This document shows positions 1 through 9,778 of a stretch of DNA of 64,000 nt, piece by piece. Position 1 is the first letter of the stretch. The number at the start of each line of letters is the position of its first letter. The stretch is from Halobacillus hunanensis (GTDB taxonomy: Bacteria; Bacillota; Bacilli; Bacillales; Halobacillaceae): contig NZ_FVZB01000007.1 in assembly GCF_900166655.1 (NCBI RefSeq), forward strand, positions 1,116,001 through 1,180,000, read 5' to 3'. The notes below the pieces were generated by a model. It was not told where the DNA came from, did not search any database, and saw nothing but the letters and a program-made list of their open reading frames with translations. Both the position numbers and the translations under genes were made by a program.

Positions 1-490
1 CACTGAGTCCGTACTATAATTCCCTTTTCATGTCCGTCCTAGAACAGTCTAGGGGATTTCCCCGACAGCCTTTGACCGTTCCTTAGCCTCTTTTGCAGTT
101 CCGATTTCATATAGCGCAAGCCTTCATTCTCCAGTGGCCATCCGAAGATGTGACTGCCCCATGACTATAATCCCCTCGACCCCACTCAAGGCAGGCTACG
201 CTGCTCATACAGTAAATTAAACCATATAAAGCAGGTTCATACCCCATTTCATAAGAATCTCCGGCGGGAGATACTCTTACAAAGATGGGCCTCCGCGGAA
301 GAAGGGTCAACGCCCACATGCCTTTGTGGATCGCCCTGCCACCTTAACTCCCAGCACCGACCCAAGGCTGGGCGCCTCAAGCCGGCACAAGGAACTTCAT
401 CGATGTGCCCTTTGGCGGATTTTTAGGCCCGCCTTCAGGAACGGAGGACCGACTAGAATACTGCACCATCCCTTTTGTAATTTTAATAAT
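1..490 (-). ncRNA. ole: OLE RNA (ornate large extremophilic RNA), 5' part, cut by the window edge
   Basis: There is no credible protein here, but the minus strand downstream of ispA is unusually GC-rich and full of hairpins. I see arms at 414-433 (GGCGG/CCGCC), 384-409 (GGCACA/TGTGCC), 350-371 (CCCAGC/GCTGGG), 314-329 (CCACA/TGTGG), 258-273 (ATCTCC/GGAGAT) and 38-53 (CCTAGA/TCTAGG). In alkaliphilic and other extremophilic Firmicutes the roughly 600-nt OLE RNA sits directly after ispA in the folD-xseA-xseB-ispA operon, before oapA and dxs; this is the same place and strand. Known OLE RNA forms a membrane ribonucleoprotein with OapA and is linked to stress and magnesium responses. The identification rests on context, the absence of coding and remembered sequence character; the 5' end is approximate and the 3' part lies outside the window. 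Confidence 0.82.
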
Positions 491-532
491 ACCATATTCC
501 TTAAGGTTGCTCAATAAATATCCTTTAGACCT

Positions 533-1414
533 TTATCGATCCCTCGTGCTTAAGAAATCAACCAGTGCAGCTAAAAAAGTATCATTCAATCCAGTTTGTT
601 CTAGAGATTGTAAGGCCACATCCATATACCCGTTCATCTCCCTGATCGCTCCTTCAATGCCCAACAATTGCGGATAGGTGCTTTTATCGTTTCCTTCGTC
701 ACTGCCAACCGGTTTACCGATAGCATCGGCATCTCCTAAAACATCTAAAATATCATCCTGTATTTGAAATATAAGACCAAGGACGTTTGCCATGTTCTCG
801 ATTTTCTGAAAGGTTTCAGAAGTAGTATGACTAAGAAAAGCACCCGCCACAATAGCAAAGGAAAGCAACTGTCCCGTTTTATTCATGTGAATAGATTTTA
901 ATTCATCTATCGAGACCTGTTTCCCTTCACTTCGCATATCCTGCATTTGTCCATCCACCATTCCAGCCCCGCCACTTGACCTGGAAAGCTCGCGGATCAG
1001 AAACACTTTTTCATCACTAGTCAAATTGGAGTCTTCGGAAATCACTTGAAAGCTTAGTGTGAGGAGAGCATCCCCCGCAAGAATTGCCGTAGCTTCATCA
1101 TATGCCTTATGAATAGTTGGCTGACCTCTTCTCATGTCATCATTATCCATTGCAGGAAGATCATCATGAATTAAAGAGTATGTATGGACCATCTCCAAGG
1201 CACATGCTGCTGTGTATCCGCGAGTGTAATCAACCCCAAACGCCTCCATTGTTGAAAGAAGTAGTATTGGTCGAACACGCTTTCCTCCAGCCTCAATGGA
1301 ATGAACAATAGCATCTCGTACTCGCCCAGGGTTAATGTGCTTGTTGACGTATCCCAACAATTTTTCATTTATAGTTTGTTGATAATCCCTCAGATGTTCT
1401 TGAAATGCCTCCAC
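533..1414 (-). CDS. ispA: Farnesyl diphosphate synthase (geranyltranstransferase)
   Basis: This prenyl transferase condenses isopentenyl diphosphate with dimethylallyl and geranyl diphosphate to make farnesyl diphosphate, the precursor of quinone tails, heme O and undecaprenyl carriers. The 293 residues carry GGKRVRP (about 43-49), the first aspartate-rich motif DDLPAMD (84-90) and the second DDILD (220-224). The length is normal for the short-chain family. The start is GTG, overlapping the TAG stop of xseB by one base, so translation is coupled. It is the last protein gene before the OLE RNA in the nusB-folD-xseA-xseB-ispA run. Confidence 0.95.
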   Translation of the reverse strand: MEAFQEHLRDYQQTINEKLLGYVNKHINPGRVRDAIVHSIEAGGKRVRPILLLSTMEAFGVDYTRGYTAACALEMVHTYSLIHDDLPAMDNDDMRRGQPTIHKAYDEATAILAGDALLTLSFQVISEDSNLTSDEKVFLIRELSRSSGGAGMVDGQMQDMRSEGKQVSIDELKSIHMNKTGQLLSFAIVAGAFLSHTTSETFQKIENMANVLGLIFQIQDDILDVLGDADAIGKPVGSDEGNDKSTYPQLLGIEGAIREMNGYMDVALQSLEQTGLNDTFLAALVDFLSTRDR

Positions 1415-1650
1415 TATTCCTCCTCCTGAACTTCGTAAGGTTCAAATTCTCCGTGTTCATTTAAAATTTGCTGCATTTGATCTTCCACAAGATTAAGCTT
1501 TCCATTACAAAGCTTTGAAAGCTTCATGCCTTCCTGATAATACTGGATCGCTTCCTCCAGAGGAACATCACCTTCCTCGAGCTTTTCAACAAGTTTTTCC
1601 AATTGTTCCATGGCCTGCTCAAAAGTGAGTTCTTTTTCTTGATTTGTCAT
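1414..1650 (-). CDS. xseB: Exodeoxyribonuclease VII small subunit
   Basis: The 78-residue acidic helical protein has the family core ([26 protein letters not shown] pattern, residues about 9-34). XseB binds the long helical tail of XseA to form exonuclease VII, which degrades single-stranded DNA in both directions. It starts inside the end of xseA (4-base overlap) and its stop overlaps the ispA start, which is typical of stoichiometric coupling in this operon. Confidence 0.94.
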   Translation of the reverse strand: MTNQEKELTFEQAMEQLEKLVEKLEEGDVPLEEAIQYYQEGMKLSKLCNGKLNLVEDQMQQILNEHGEFEPYEVQEEE

Positions 1651-2993
1651 GATTGCTCCTCCTCAATATCATTTACAATACAATGCAGGCTGCCGTTGTG
1701 AAGCTTTACCGTCAATGAATGGCCGGGCTCTGTTTGATGAACACTTTTTAGTACCTTTCCTTTTTCTGTATAAGGAATGGCATAACCTCTTTTCATTATG
1801 TCTAGAGGATTTAATAGTCCCAATTTATCTATGACAGCATGAAATTGATCTTTTTTCGCACGGACCTGCCTGTTAATGCTTATCGTTAATTGCTTTGTTT
1901 GTTTATCCAAGAGTTTTCGATTCATTTGAAATTCCTCTTGTGGATGCTGTTGAATTAAGCGCTTCTCCAAGTATGATAAACGTTCTTTTTTCTGCTTATA
2001 AAGATCATTTACATTTTTGGACAGCTGTTCTAATTGTCGATCTAGTTCCTGCTCTTTTTGTTTTAAGAGCTGTTCCGGATATTTAAATGCATAAGATTTT
2101 TTTAACCTGATCAGCCGTTCTCCAGCCTCGTAGCGTTTAAGAGTCACAGCCCGGGTAAGACGTTGGGTGGTCAGCCTGAGCTGTTCTTTCAGTTCTTTCA
2201 AAGAAGGCACAGCAATTTCTGCTGCCCCGGTAGGTGTTGCTGCTCTGATATCGGCCACAAAATCGCTGATTGTAGTATCTGTTTCATGCCCGACAGCTGA
2301 AATGACGGGGATTCGAGAATGATGAATAGCACGGGCAACTACTTCTTCATTAAAGCACCACAAATCCTCAATGGAGCCACCTCCTCGCCCTACTATAAGC
2401 ACATCACAATGCAAATGTGCATTTGCATAGTGTATAGCTTTCTCTACAGAAGCGGCTGCTGAATCTCCCTGGACGAGAACAGGAAGGATAGAAACCTTCA
2501 CAATTGGATAACGGCGCTTAATGGTTGTTAAGATGTCACGGACTGCTGCACCTGTAGGCGATGTGATCACACCTATATGTTCTGGAAATCCAGGAAGTAC
2601 TTTTTTGTTAGCCGCTTCAAAAAGTCCTTCTTTTTGGAGTTTTTCTTTTAGTTGCTCATACGCCAAGTACAATGCACCGATTCCATCAGGCTGCATGTCT
2701 TGTATGTACAGTTGATACTGTCCCATTGGTTCATAAACATTCACTTCACCACGAATGAGAACATTCATACCATTTTCCGGCATAAATTTGAGCCTGCGAT
2801 TATTTCCTGCAAACATTACGGCCTGAATACGTGCTTGTTTGTCTTTAATCGATAAGTACATATGCCCGCGGGTATGCTGCTTAAAGTTAGAGATTTCACC
2901 TCTCAGCCACACCTCTTTGAGATGAGGGTCGGAGGATATTTTTCTTTTTATATATTTAGTTAGTGCCGTTACCGTTAAATAGCGATCCTTCAC
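1647..2993 (-). CDS. xseA: Exodeoxyribonuclease VII large subunit
   Basis: The 448-residue catalytic subunit of exonuclease VII has an N-terminal OB-fold (about 1-100), the nuclease domain with [13 protein letters not shown] (about 140-152) and [11 protein letters not shown] (about 203-213), then a long charged coiled-coil region and a small C-terminal domain. It cuts single-stranded DNA to oligonucleotides in repair. The start is GTG (2991-2993), preceded by GGGGAG about eight bases upstream. It lies 13 bases after folD. Confidence 0.95.
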   Translation of the reverse strand: MKDRYLTVTALTKYIKRKISSDPHLKEVWLRGEISNFKQHTRGHMYLSIKDKQARIQAVMFAGNNRRLKFMPENGMNVLIRGEVNVYEPMGQYQLYIQDMQPDGIGALYLAYEQLKEKLQKEGLFEAANKKVLPGFPEHIGVITSPTGAAVRDILTTIKRRYPIVKVSILPVLVQGDSAAASVEKAIHYANAHLHCDVLIVGRGGGSIEDLWCFNEEVVARAIHHSRIPVISAVGHETDTTISDFVADIRAATPTGAAEIAVPSLKELKEQLRLTTQRLTRAVTLKRYEAGERLIRLKKSYAFKYPEQLLKQKEQELDRQLEQLSKNVNDLYKQKKERLSYLEKRLIQQHPQEEFQMNRKLLDKQTKQLTISINRQVRAKKDQFHAVIDKLGLLNPLDIMKRGYAIPYTEKGKVLKSVHQTEPGHSLTVKLHNGSLHCIVNDIEEEQS

Positions 2994-3006
2994 AAGTAAA
3001 TCTCCC

Positions 3007-3858
3007 CTATTTTTGATCTATCCATTTCGCGGCTTTAATCGTGTTGTGCAATAACATAGTAATGGTCATAGGACCAACACCCTTAGGCACAGGGGTTATA
3101 TAGGAAGCCTTCTCTTTTGCTGATTCAAAGTCAACATCTCCAGTTAACTTTCCATCCACACGATTTACACCGACATCGATCACAACTGTACCTTCTGTTA
3201 TATCTTCCCCTGTAATTAAACCAGCCTTGCCAGCAGCTACAATCAGGATATCGGCACGCTTGGTATGCTCCCTTAGATTTTTTGTTCGTGAATGACAGTG
3301 GGTAACAGTTGCATGTTCATTTAATAACAACTGGCCAACTGGCTTTCCGACCAGGTTGCTGCGCCCTATGATCACTACATGTTTACCTTCAATTGAAACC
3401 TCAGCTCGCTTCAACATAACCAGGATTCCAAATGGTGTACACGGATAAAACGTTTCCTGACCTGTCAACATCCGACCGGCATTTATCGGGTGAAATCCAT
3501 CAACATCCTTACTAGGATCTATCGCTTCAATCACATTTTGTTCATCAATTTGCTGCGGTAAAGGCAACTGTACCAAAATACCATGCACTGCTTTATCCTC
3601 ATTTAACTGATTGATAATGTGTAATAGTTCATCTTCTGATGTTTCTGCGGATAATTCAATCAGATCAGAAGCCATGCCAATTTTTTCTGATGCACGCTGT
3701 TTTCCTTTTACATAAGACTTGGAAGCTGGATCTTCTCCGACTATCACCACAACTAATTTTGGATGAACGCCTTCTTTCGATAATTCAGCAATTTCCTCTT
3801 TCATTTCCAGCCGTAAATCTTCTGCTAATTGCTTTCCATAAATAACTTCAGCTGCCAC
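3007..3858 (-). CDS. folD: Bifunctional methylenetetrahydrofolate dehydrogenase/cyclohydrolase
   Basis: FolD interconverts 5,10-methylene-, 5,10-methenyl- and 10-formyl-tetrahydrofolate with NADP. The 283 residues show YVKGKQRA with the catalytic lysine near residue 52-56, the nucleotide-binding GRSNLVGKP, and the C-terminal PVPKGVGPMT signature. The start is GTG behind a GAGGAGG site. It sits between nusB and xseA, as in B. subtilis. With glycine cleavage and formyltetrahydrofolate cyclo-ligase it forms the one-carbon set of this window. Confidence 0.96.
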   Translation of the reverse strand: MAAEVIYGKQLAEDLRLEMKEEIAELSKEGVHPKLVVVIVGEDPASKSYVKGKQRASEKIGMASDLIELSAETSEDELLHIINQLNEDKAVHGILVQLPLPQQIDEQNVIEAIDPSKDVDGFHPINAGRMLTGQETFYPCTPFGILVMLKRAEVSIEGKHVVIIGRSNLVGKPVGQLLLNEHATVTHCHSRTKNLREHTKRADILIVAAGKAGLITGEDITEGTVVIDVGVNRVDGKLTGDVDFESAKEKASYITPVPKGVGPMTITMLLHNTIKAAKWIDQK

Positions 3859-3880
3859 CTCATCGTCCTCCTCTGAATGA

Positions 3881-4258
3881 CTACATCATTTTTGATAAAA
3901 CACCATTTATAAATTTACCAGATTGATCTTCACCAAACACTTTAGCTAACTCAACAGCCTCGTTGATGGCTACTTGAGCCGGAACCTCTTCACTAAATTT
4001 TATCTCATAGGCTGCCATACGAAGTAGTGTTTTCTCAACACGTGCTAACCGTGAAAAGTTCCAATTCTCTAAATGGCTTTCAATCCACTGATCGATCTCG
4101 TTTCTGTTTGTGACAACACCTTGGACCAACTGGTCTACAAAAGCATCATGAACTTGCTCGTCCATGACGTGTTCAATCGCTTCTTCAGTGTTTATTTCAC
4201 TTGAATCTATTTGAAAAAGAGCTTGGAATGCCTTTTCCCTGGCTGTACGTCTTTTCAT
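3881..4258 (-). CDS. nusB: Transcription antitermination factor NusB
   Basis: The protein is a 125-residue helical RNA-binding protein that joins NusE/S10 at boxA in rRNA operons. It starts [12 protein letters not shown], keeps the NusB pattern FQALFQID and ends [12 protein letters not shown] chose the second of two in-frame ATGs because AAAGGAG lies eight bases before it; the first ATG (4264) is too close to that site. The yqhY terminator lies just upstream, so nusB probably opens the operon that runs to ispA and OLE. Confidence 0.94.
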   Translation of the reverse strand: MKRRTAREKAFQALFQIDSSEINTEEAIEHVMDEQVHDAFVDQLVQGVVTNRNEIDQWIESHLENWNFSRLARVEKTLLRMAAYEIKFSEEVPAQVAINEAVELAKVFGEDQSGKFINGVLSKMM

Positions 4259-4328
4259 ATTCATTCTCCTTTAATGTCATTTCCGTTAGAATAATAACAT
4301 TTTACCACCTGAAAAGCCATACAATGCG

Positions 4329-4365
4329 AAAAGACCAGCAGGGGAAACCCGTAACTGGTCTTTTT
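4329..4365 (-). terminator. Intrinsic terminator after accB-accC-yqhY
   Basis: AAGACCAG and CTGGTCTT arms enclose a 16-base loop. On the minus strand the hairpin is followed by TTTT. It lies right after the yqhY stop and separates the fatty-acid operon from nusB. The mirror T-run on the plus strand serves no known gene. Confidence 0.75.
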
Positions 4366-4366
4366 A

Positions 4367-4768
4367 TTACACTTCTTCTGTTTCAGGCTCTTCTTCTTTA
4401 CCTTCCATCTGAATCCCGACGATATGAACGTTCATTTCCTTTATCTCAAGGGCCGTCATATTTTTGAGTGCCTGACTCGTATTGTCTTGAATCTTTTTTG
4501 CTGTATCTGGAATAGAAATCCCAAAATCCATTACGACATAAGCATCAATTAAGATGCCGTCCTCCGCAAGTTCTACTTTCACACCTTTGCCATGGTTCTT
4601 TTTCCCAAGGCGTTCCACAACTCCTGAGGCAAAGTTTCCACGCATAGAAGCAACGCCTGCTACTTCAGACACTGCGATGCCAGCTATCACTTCAATGACC
4701 TCTGGCGCAATCTCTACATTGCCAAGTGTGGACCCTTCCGTAACGTTAAGTAATTGTTTCTCACTCAC
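4367..4768 (-). CDS. yqhY: Asp23/Gls24-family envelope stress protein YqhY
   Basis: The 133-residue Asp23/Gls24-family protein has the typical GNVEIAPEVIEVIAGIAVSEV start region, the GVKVELAEDGILIDAYVV strand pair and an acidic tail. In B. subtilis YqhY is encoded with accB-accC and influences acetyl-CoA carboxylase activity and lipid balance; the same gene order here supports that role. The start is GTG, overlapping the accC stop. Confidence 0.9.
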   Translation of the reverse strand: MSEKQLLNVTEGSTLGNVEIAPEVIEVIAGIAVSEVAGVASMRGNFASGVVERLGKKNHGKGVKVELAEDGILIDAYVVMDFGISIPDTAKKIQDNTSQALKNMTALEIKEMNVHIVGIQMEGKEEEPETEEV

Positions 4769-6144
4769 TCGTTACCACTCCCTTCTTTGCTATCCTCCAT
4801 TACAGTATAGTTTTCCAGGAATTTTGTGTTAAAATCACCGCCGACGAATACCTCATGTTCCATCATACGACTATGGAATGGAATGGTTGTATGGACCCCT
4901 TCAATGACGAACTCATCTAAAGCTCTTCTCATTTTCTGAACAGCTTCCTTACGATCACGACCATAGGTGATTAATTTTGCCACCATAGAATCATAGTATG
5001 GGGGAATCATATACCCTGGATAAGCCGCCGAATCTACACGCACACCAAAGCCGCCTGGTGCTAGATACATGTCAATTCTTCCTGCAGATGGCATGAAGTT
5101 TTTATAGGGATCTTCTGCATTGATGCGGCATTCAATAGCCCATCCTTCAAACGTGATTTCTTCCTGTGTAAAGGAAAGTTTTTCATCGTTTGCAACCATT
5201 AGTTGTTCTTTAATTAAATCAATCCCCGTAACCATCTCCGTGACGGGATGCTCCACCTGAATACGGGTGTTCATTTCCATGAAGTAGAATTTATTTTCTT
5301 TCTGATCAAAAATAAACTCTACTGTACCCGCCCCGGAGTAATCAACAGCTAATGCAGCTTTAACCGCCGCATCACCCATTGTTTGGCGAATTTCCGGAGT
5401 TACAGCAGGAGATGGTGTTTCTTCAATCAACTTCTGCAAGCGACGTTGAATCGAGCAATCCCGTTCTCCTAAGTGAACAGCATTGCCGTGATTGTCAGCA
5501 AGAACTTGAATTTCAACGTGCCGGAAATCTTCGATAAATTTCTCGAGATAAACTCCCGGATTACCAAAAGCTGTTTCCGCCTCTTGTTGGGTAACATTAA
5601 TCCCCTTTACAAGGTCTTCCTCCGTTCTGGCTACACGAATTCCTTTACCGCCACCGCCAGCAGTCGCCTTTATGATGACTGGATATCCAATTTCATTGGC
5701 TACCTGCTTGCCCTCTTCAACGTCAGCGATAATTCCTTCTGAACCTGGGACAATAGGTACACCTGCTTCCCTCATTGTTTCCCTGGCGACATCTTTCGTT
5801 CCCATCTTCTGAATCGCATAGGACGACGGTCCGATGAATGTAATATTACATTCATCACAAAGCTCTGCAAATTCAGCATTTTCGGCTAAGAATCCATAAC
5901 CCGGATGAATAGCATCGGATCCAGTTAATGTTGCTACACTCATAATGTTCGTATAGTTTAAATAACTATCCTTGCTTAAAGTCGGCCCAACACAATAGGC
6001 CTCATCTGCAATTTGGACATGTAATGCTTCTTTATCTGCTTCCGAGTAGACAGCTACTGTCTCAATATCCATCTCCTTGCAAGCCCGGATAATACGGACG
6101 GCAATTTCTCCCCGGTTGGCAATCAGTACTTTTTTTATCATCAT
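4765..6144 (-). CDS. accC: Acetyl-CoA carboxylase biotin carboxylase subunit
   Basis: AccC carboxylates biotin on AccB using ATP and bicarbonate, the first half-reaction of malonyl-CoA synthesis. The 459 residues start KKVLIANRGEIAVRI and carry the ATP-grasp glycine loop GGGGKGIRV (about 164-172), HLGERDCSIQRR and the catalytic EMNTRIQVEHPVTE. Two tandem ATGs are possible starts behind GGGGG. It lies 12 bases after accB. Confidence 0.97.
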   Translation of the reverse strand: MMIKKVLIANRGEIAVRIIRACKEMDIETVAVYSEADKEALHVQIADEAYCVGPTLSKDSYLNYTNIMSVATLTGSDAIHPGYGFLAENAEFAELCDECNITFIGPSSYAIQKMGTKDVARETMREAGVPIVPGSEGIIADVEEGKQVANEIGYPVIIKATAGGGGKGIRVARTEEDLVKGINVTQQEAETAFGNPGVYLEKFIEDFRHVEIQVLADNHGNAVHLGERDCSIQRRLQKLIEETPSPAVTPEIRQTMGDAAVKAALAVDYSGAGTVEFIFDQKENKFYFMEMNTRIQVEHPVTEMVTGIDLIKEQLMVANDEKLSFTQEEITFEGWAIECRINAEDPYKNFMPSAGRIDMYLAPGGFGVRVDSAAYPGYMIPPYYDSMVAKLITYGRDRKEAVQKMRRALDEFVIEGVHTTIPFHSRMMEHEVFVGGDFNTKFLENYTVMEDSKEGSGNE

Positions 6145-6156
6145 TTAACCCCCGTA

Positions 6157-6657
6157 TTATGCAGTTTTCACGCGGAACAACGGCTGACCATATTCCACAA
6201 GCTCACCGTCATTAACAAGGATTTCTACAATTTCTCCTGAAACTTCCGCTTCAATTTCATTAAATAGTTTCATGGCTTCTACTATACATACAACAGATTC
6301 CTGTTTCACTTGATCACCCACTTGTACATATGCATCTTGATCTGGAGAAGGTGATTGATAGAACGTACCTACCATAGGTGAAATGACTTCCTTATCATAG
6401 TTGGTAGCTTCCTCAGGCTGGGGTTCCTGTTCTTTCTTTTCCACAGCAGGTTCATTACGCTGCGGCTGTTCTTCTTGTACGGGCTGCGGTTGCTGTGGCA
6501 CTGTTGCTTGTTTTGCCTCAGTTGGCATTTCTGTAACTACTTGTTCACCATTTTTTTTCATCGATACTTTTGTTCCATCTGACTCATAACAAAATTCATC
6601 AATATGAGATTCATCAATTAGTTTAATTAGTTCTCGAATTTCTTGCACCTTTAACAT
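6157..6657 (-). CDS. accB: Biotin carboxyl carrier protein of acetyl-CoA carboxylase
   Basis: The 166-residue carrier has a helical N-terminus, a Pro/Gln/Glu-rich linker (about 40-85) and a C-terminal biotinyl domain with the biotinylation motif EAMKLFN. BirA attaches biotin to that lysine and the arm moves between AccC and the AccDA transferase. It is the first gene of accB-accC-yqhY. Confidence 0.97.
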   Translation of the reverse strand: MLKVQEIRELIKLIDESHIDEFCYESDGTKVSMKKNGEQVVTEMPTEAKQATVPQQPQPVQEEQPQRNEPAVEKKEQEPQPEEATNYDKEVISPMVGTFYQSPSPDQDAYVQVGDQVKQESVVCIVEAMKLFNEIEAEVSGEIVEILVNDGELVEYGQPLFRVKTA

Positions 6658-6773
6658 AATTACGGCACTCCCTTATGTAGAATACTTGATCACTGAAATT
6701 ATTCATTACTTTTAATATTTTACGATACATGTTGAGGACCTGCAACTAGTAGGAAGATGTTAAGACACACAAA

Positions 6774-6809
6774 AGAGTCAACCCTTGTACTGCATCAAGG
6801 GTTGACTCT
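6774..6809 (-). terminator. Terminator of the spoIIIA operon
   Basis: A perfect 14-bp stem (AGAGTCAACCCTTG and its complement) with an 8-base loop is followed on the minus strand by TTTT. It lies 13 bases after the spoIIIAH stop and separates the sporulation operon from accB. Confidence 0.85.
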
Positions 6810-6821
6810 GGTCTAAAAAAG

Positions 6822-7361
6822 CTATTTCGATGGTTGGAATTTGACATCTACTGGTACTTCCCCAAATTCATCGTAGACCATTTGCATAATTTCTCGTGCT
6901 TGTGAATCTGATAGTTCATTCGCTCTTACTGTCACGTGTACGCCATTATCTTCCGCCCGAACGAGTACATCTTCATAAGGTACACTGGCACTAATCGTTT
7001 TCTCAAGAATGTTTTCTTTCGTTCTCTTATCCTGCAAGTTGTCTAAATTCGCTGTAGCCTCAGCTTTTTCTTCGATAGTAGCTGTAGATGATGCCATGAC
7101 TGCCGACCACTGCTCTTCCAGCTTATCACGTTTATTTTGCATTTCTAAACGGATGGATGCAAACAACTCATCTGAAGACATTTGAGAAACCACTGTGTCC
7201 TCCTCAGTTCCCTCTCCGTTCATATTACCCGTAGCTTGCTCTAGTTCTGCATCCTGAATGAAGGCCATTTCTCCACTATCCGGTGATGTCATGTAGTACA
7301 CACTCAAAACAATTAGAAGGCTTAACATCGTCAACAACCAAACCGTCTGTTTTTTTACCAA
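6822..7361 (-). CDS. spoIIIAH: Stage III sporulation protein AH
   Basis: SpoIIIAH is the mother-cell ring protein that meets forespore SpoIIQ across the two membranes to form the feeding-tube channel. The 179 residues have one N-terminal membrane helix (about 6-24), a Glu-rich linker with coiled coil, and a C-terminal ring-building domain like YscJ/FliF (VPVDVKF near the end). The start is TTG with GGAGGG seven bases upstream. It is the last gene of the operon. Confidence 0.94.
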   Translation of the reverse strand: MVKKQTVWLLTMLSLLIVLSVYYMTSPDSGEMAFIQDAELEQATGNMNGEGTEEDTVVSQMSSDELFASIRLEMQNKRDKLEEQWSAVMASSTATIEEKAEATANLDNLQDKRTKENILEKTISASVPYEDVLVRAEDNGVHVTVRANELSDSQAREIMQMVYDEFGEVPVDVKFQPSK

Positions 7362-7373
7362 AATAATCCCTCC

Positions 7374-7985
7374 CTATGATTTAGGCAAAACGGAAACTCT
7401 ATGACTAGGCACATCTAACACTCGTGACACAGCTTCAACCACCCAACCCTTTACTTTCATTTGATCTACGCCTTTGGCAGTTACAAAAACACCTCTGACA
7501 TCGGGTTTCTTTGTTTTTACGAGCAGCGGTACTTCCCGCTCCCCCTGTCTAACCAGGACTAACTGCTGTTCCTTTGAATAATCCTCGATTTCTCTTTCTC
7601 CCCCATTCGTATCAGTCTCCTTTGTGGTTTGTTTTGAGATGATTAAATTTTTATCAAATACCTTTTCCTTAGTAGCAGCCAGATTGATCATCAGCTCCAC
7701 TTCACTTACCCCTTTTATATTTTCAAGAAGGGGAGTTAGTTGTTTTTCATACTCCACTTCCAGCTGGCTAATTGAAACGGCTGAATTTGCATCTTTCTTG
7801 CTCGGTGACTCCTGAACTGTCTTTTGCTGAGGCGGTGCCTCATTAGTTGGTGTTTGAAACCAGTTGCTAATGATAATGAAAAAAACTCCAATTAAACCAA
7901 CAATAATAAAATATTTAGGCTTTTTTATTTTTTGTCCGTCACCTGAAGACAGAGGTTTAAACAGCTTATTCCACCATTTACTCAT
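7374..7985 (-). CDS. spoIIIAG: Stage III sporulation protein AG
   Basis: The 203-residue protein has one membrane helix (about 27-43), a disordered linker, and a ring-building domain ending LDVPSHRVSVLPKS. SpoIIIAG forms the large 30-fold ring of the mother-cell channel. Its start overlaps the spoIIIAF stop by four bases. Confidence 0.94.
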   Translation of the reverse strand: MSKWWNKLFKPLSSGDGQKIKKPKYFIIVGLIGVFFIIISNWFQTPTNEAPPQQKTVQESPSKKDANSAVSISQLEVEYEKQLTPLLENIKGVSEVELMINLAATKEKVFDKNLIISKQTTKETDTNGGEREIEDYSKEQQLVLVRQGEREVPLLVKTKKPDVRGVFVTAKGVDQMKVKGWVVEAVSRVLDVPSHRVSVLPKS

Positions 7986-8581
7986 TGGTTTTCCTCCCAG
8001 CGGATTTCAATTTGATCATTGTGCAATCCCAATAAACCGGCTGCCATATCCTGAACCTCCTGTTCCTGGTTACGGTCCATCGTCTCGTCATCTTCGGTAA
8101 GTGAGATGTTCACCTCTTCTACAGCTCCCTCACCTGGTGTAGAGGCTACGTATAAGATCAGCTTGTCCAACGACTCCAGATTATGGGGTTTTTCTGAAAA
8201 GGCCATGTCCACTTTTTTTAGCGAAAGGTCGAATTGCTGCTGTAGGGGCTGTTCCATTTTATTCGAAATGGTTTCTGTGACTTGTTGTAATGTATATGCA
8301 TCTTGTCCCTGCATTATTTCACTTTTCTTTGACTCGATTTTCTCTGCTAATTGTTCAGTAGATGAACGGCTCTCTAATTGATATTCCACCGATTCGACTA
8401 AAGTTTGCGGATCAATTTTAAGTACTTTTAGTAAAGGGTTTAATAATATGAGCACTAACAGGATAGACATGACTAACCGAGCATATTTCCTCATTGACCC
8501 TGACGGAAGAAGAGCATCCGCGACCATTGCTAATAGTAAAAATAATACAATTTGAGTAATCCATTGAGTAAAGGCTGCCAT
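7982..8581 (-). CDS. spoIIIAF: Stage III sporulation protein AF
   Basis: The 199 residues include two N-terminal membrane helices (about 8-25 and 34-52) and a charged C-terminal domain that is a divergent ring-building fold in this family. It is needed for assembly of the SpoIIIA-SpoIIQ channel. It is 12 bases from spoIIIAE and is translationally coupled to spoIIIAG. Confidence 0.92.
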   Translation of the reverse strand: MAAFTQWITQIVLFLLLAMVADALLPSGSMRKYARLVMSILLVLILLNPLLKVLKIDPQTLVESVEYQLESRSSTEQLAEKIESKKSEIMQGQDAYTLQQVTETISNKMEQPLQQQFDLSLKKVDMAFSEKPHNLESLDKLILYVASTPGEGAVEEVNISLTEDDETMDRNQEQEVQDMAAGLLGLHNDQIEIRWEENQ

Positions 8582-8593
8582 TAGTTATCACCC

Positions 8594-9778
8594 TCATCGA
8601 ACCATCATAGTAATATTGCTGGCAGCAACCATAATCACAATAACGAGGAAGAACATCATTGAGACCATGAGTAATGCTGCAAAAATGTACATAATATGGC
8701 GGCTCACGATTGCCATTGCCGTAATAACAGGTCCGTCTCCTAACGGCTGTAAAAGAGCTGCAGCCAACTTATAAATCAAAGCTATTACAAACACTTTCAA
8801 AGCCGGGAAGATGGCTATCCCTAATAAAATAATGACCCCTGCCAGCCCTAATGTATTTTTCAACAACAGCGATGCGCCGAGAATCGTATCCGTAGCATCT
8901 GTAAATAAACGTCCGACAACAGGAACAAAGTTTCCCGTGATGAATCGTGCTGTTTTCATCGTCACCCCGTCTTGAACAGCCGTTACTGTTCCCTGAACAG
9001 AAATCACACCAAGAAAAATCGTTAAATATACTCCCATAATTGCCATTCCTGTTTTCCTCAGTAATTCAGCAAGCTGATCCACTTTGTACGTATCATTCAA
9101 CGTTCCAACAATTAATAACAGAGCTGAGGATGCAAAAAGTGGAATGAGAAGAACTTTCACTAACAAGCCACTGGATTGAACGAGAACAACGATAATAGGA
9201 TGAAAAAATGAGAATGACATGAGATGACTAAACGATGCCATAATTCCTAAAAGCAGAGGCAGCAAACCAATCATAAAACTACTCATCTGGTTAATGGCGC
9301 CGATCGTGTAATCAATGACTTGTCCAAAACTTTCTAATGCAAGGGCAATAAGGGCAAGGTAGATCACCATGTAGGCGATTCGACTGACAACGGTATTCTC
9401 GAAAGAAGATTGCATAGCTTGGAGCAGCGTGCTGAACAATGTTAGAAACAACAAGGACGCTAGCAATTTTCCATTGGCCATTAATTCGTGAAAAAGGAAG
9501 GATAAAACACCAGACACCCATCCTTTTGGGGCACTGCCCCCCTCTTCTTCCATAACATTTCGAAAATCTTTTATTGAAATATCGGGTAAATAATCTCCAT
9601 ACTTCTGGTTGAGCTGTTGCAAACTCTGTTCAAGTTCATTAGTGGAAACATGTTCCATTAAGGAAGGCACAGCATCTTGTGGTGTTGAAGCTGAAACTGA
9701 GTCTGGAAAAAAAATCGATCCGATCAGTAAACAACTTATAAATAATAAACGTATCATTTTATACCACTCAATTCTCAT
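8594..9778 (-). CDS. spoIIIAE: Stage III sporulation protein AE
   Basis: The 394-residue polytopic membrane protein starts with a signal peptide ending near SVSAS (about 24-31), followed by seven or so hydrophobic spans. SpoIIIAE is the largest integral membrane component of the mother-cell channel. Its ATG overlaps the spoIIIAD TGA (ATGA). Confidence 0.94.
   Translation of the reverse strand: MRIEWYKMIRLLFISCLLIGSIFFPDSVSASTPQDAVPSLMEHVSTNELEQSLQQLNQKYGDYLPDISIKDFRNVMEEEGGSAPKGWVSGVLSFLFHELMANGKLLASLLFLTLFSTLLQAMQSSFENTVVSRIAYMVIYLALIALALESFGQVIDYTIGAINQMSSFMIGLLPLLLGIMASFSHLMSFSFFHPIIVVLVQSSGLLVKVLLIPLFASSALLLIVGTLNDTYKVDQLAELLRKTGMAIMGVYLTIFLGVISVQGTVTAVQDGVTMKTARFITGNFVPVVGRLFTDATDTILGASLLLKNTLGLAGVIILLGIAIFPALKVFVIALIYKLAAALLQPLGDGPVITAMAIVSRHIMYIFAALLMVSMMFFLVIVIMVAASNITMMVR

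Noticed and set aside
107-677. Open frames of 60-90 residues in the region next to ispA
   Set aside because: They lie in the structured non-coding RNA, lack ribosome sites and have no protein-like composition; OLE RNA explains the region.
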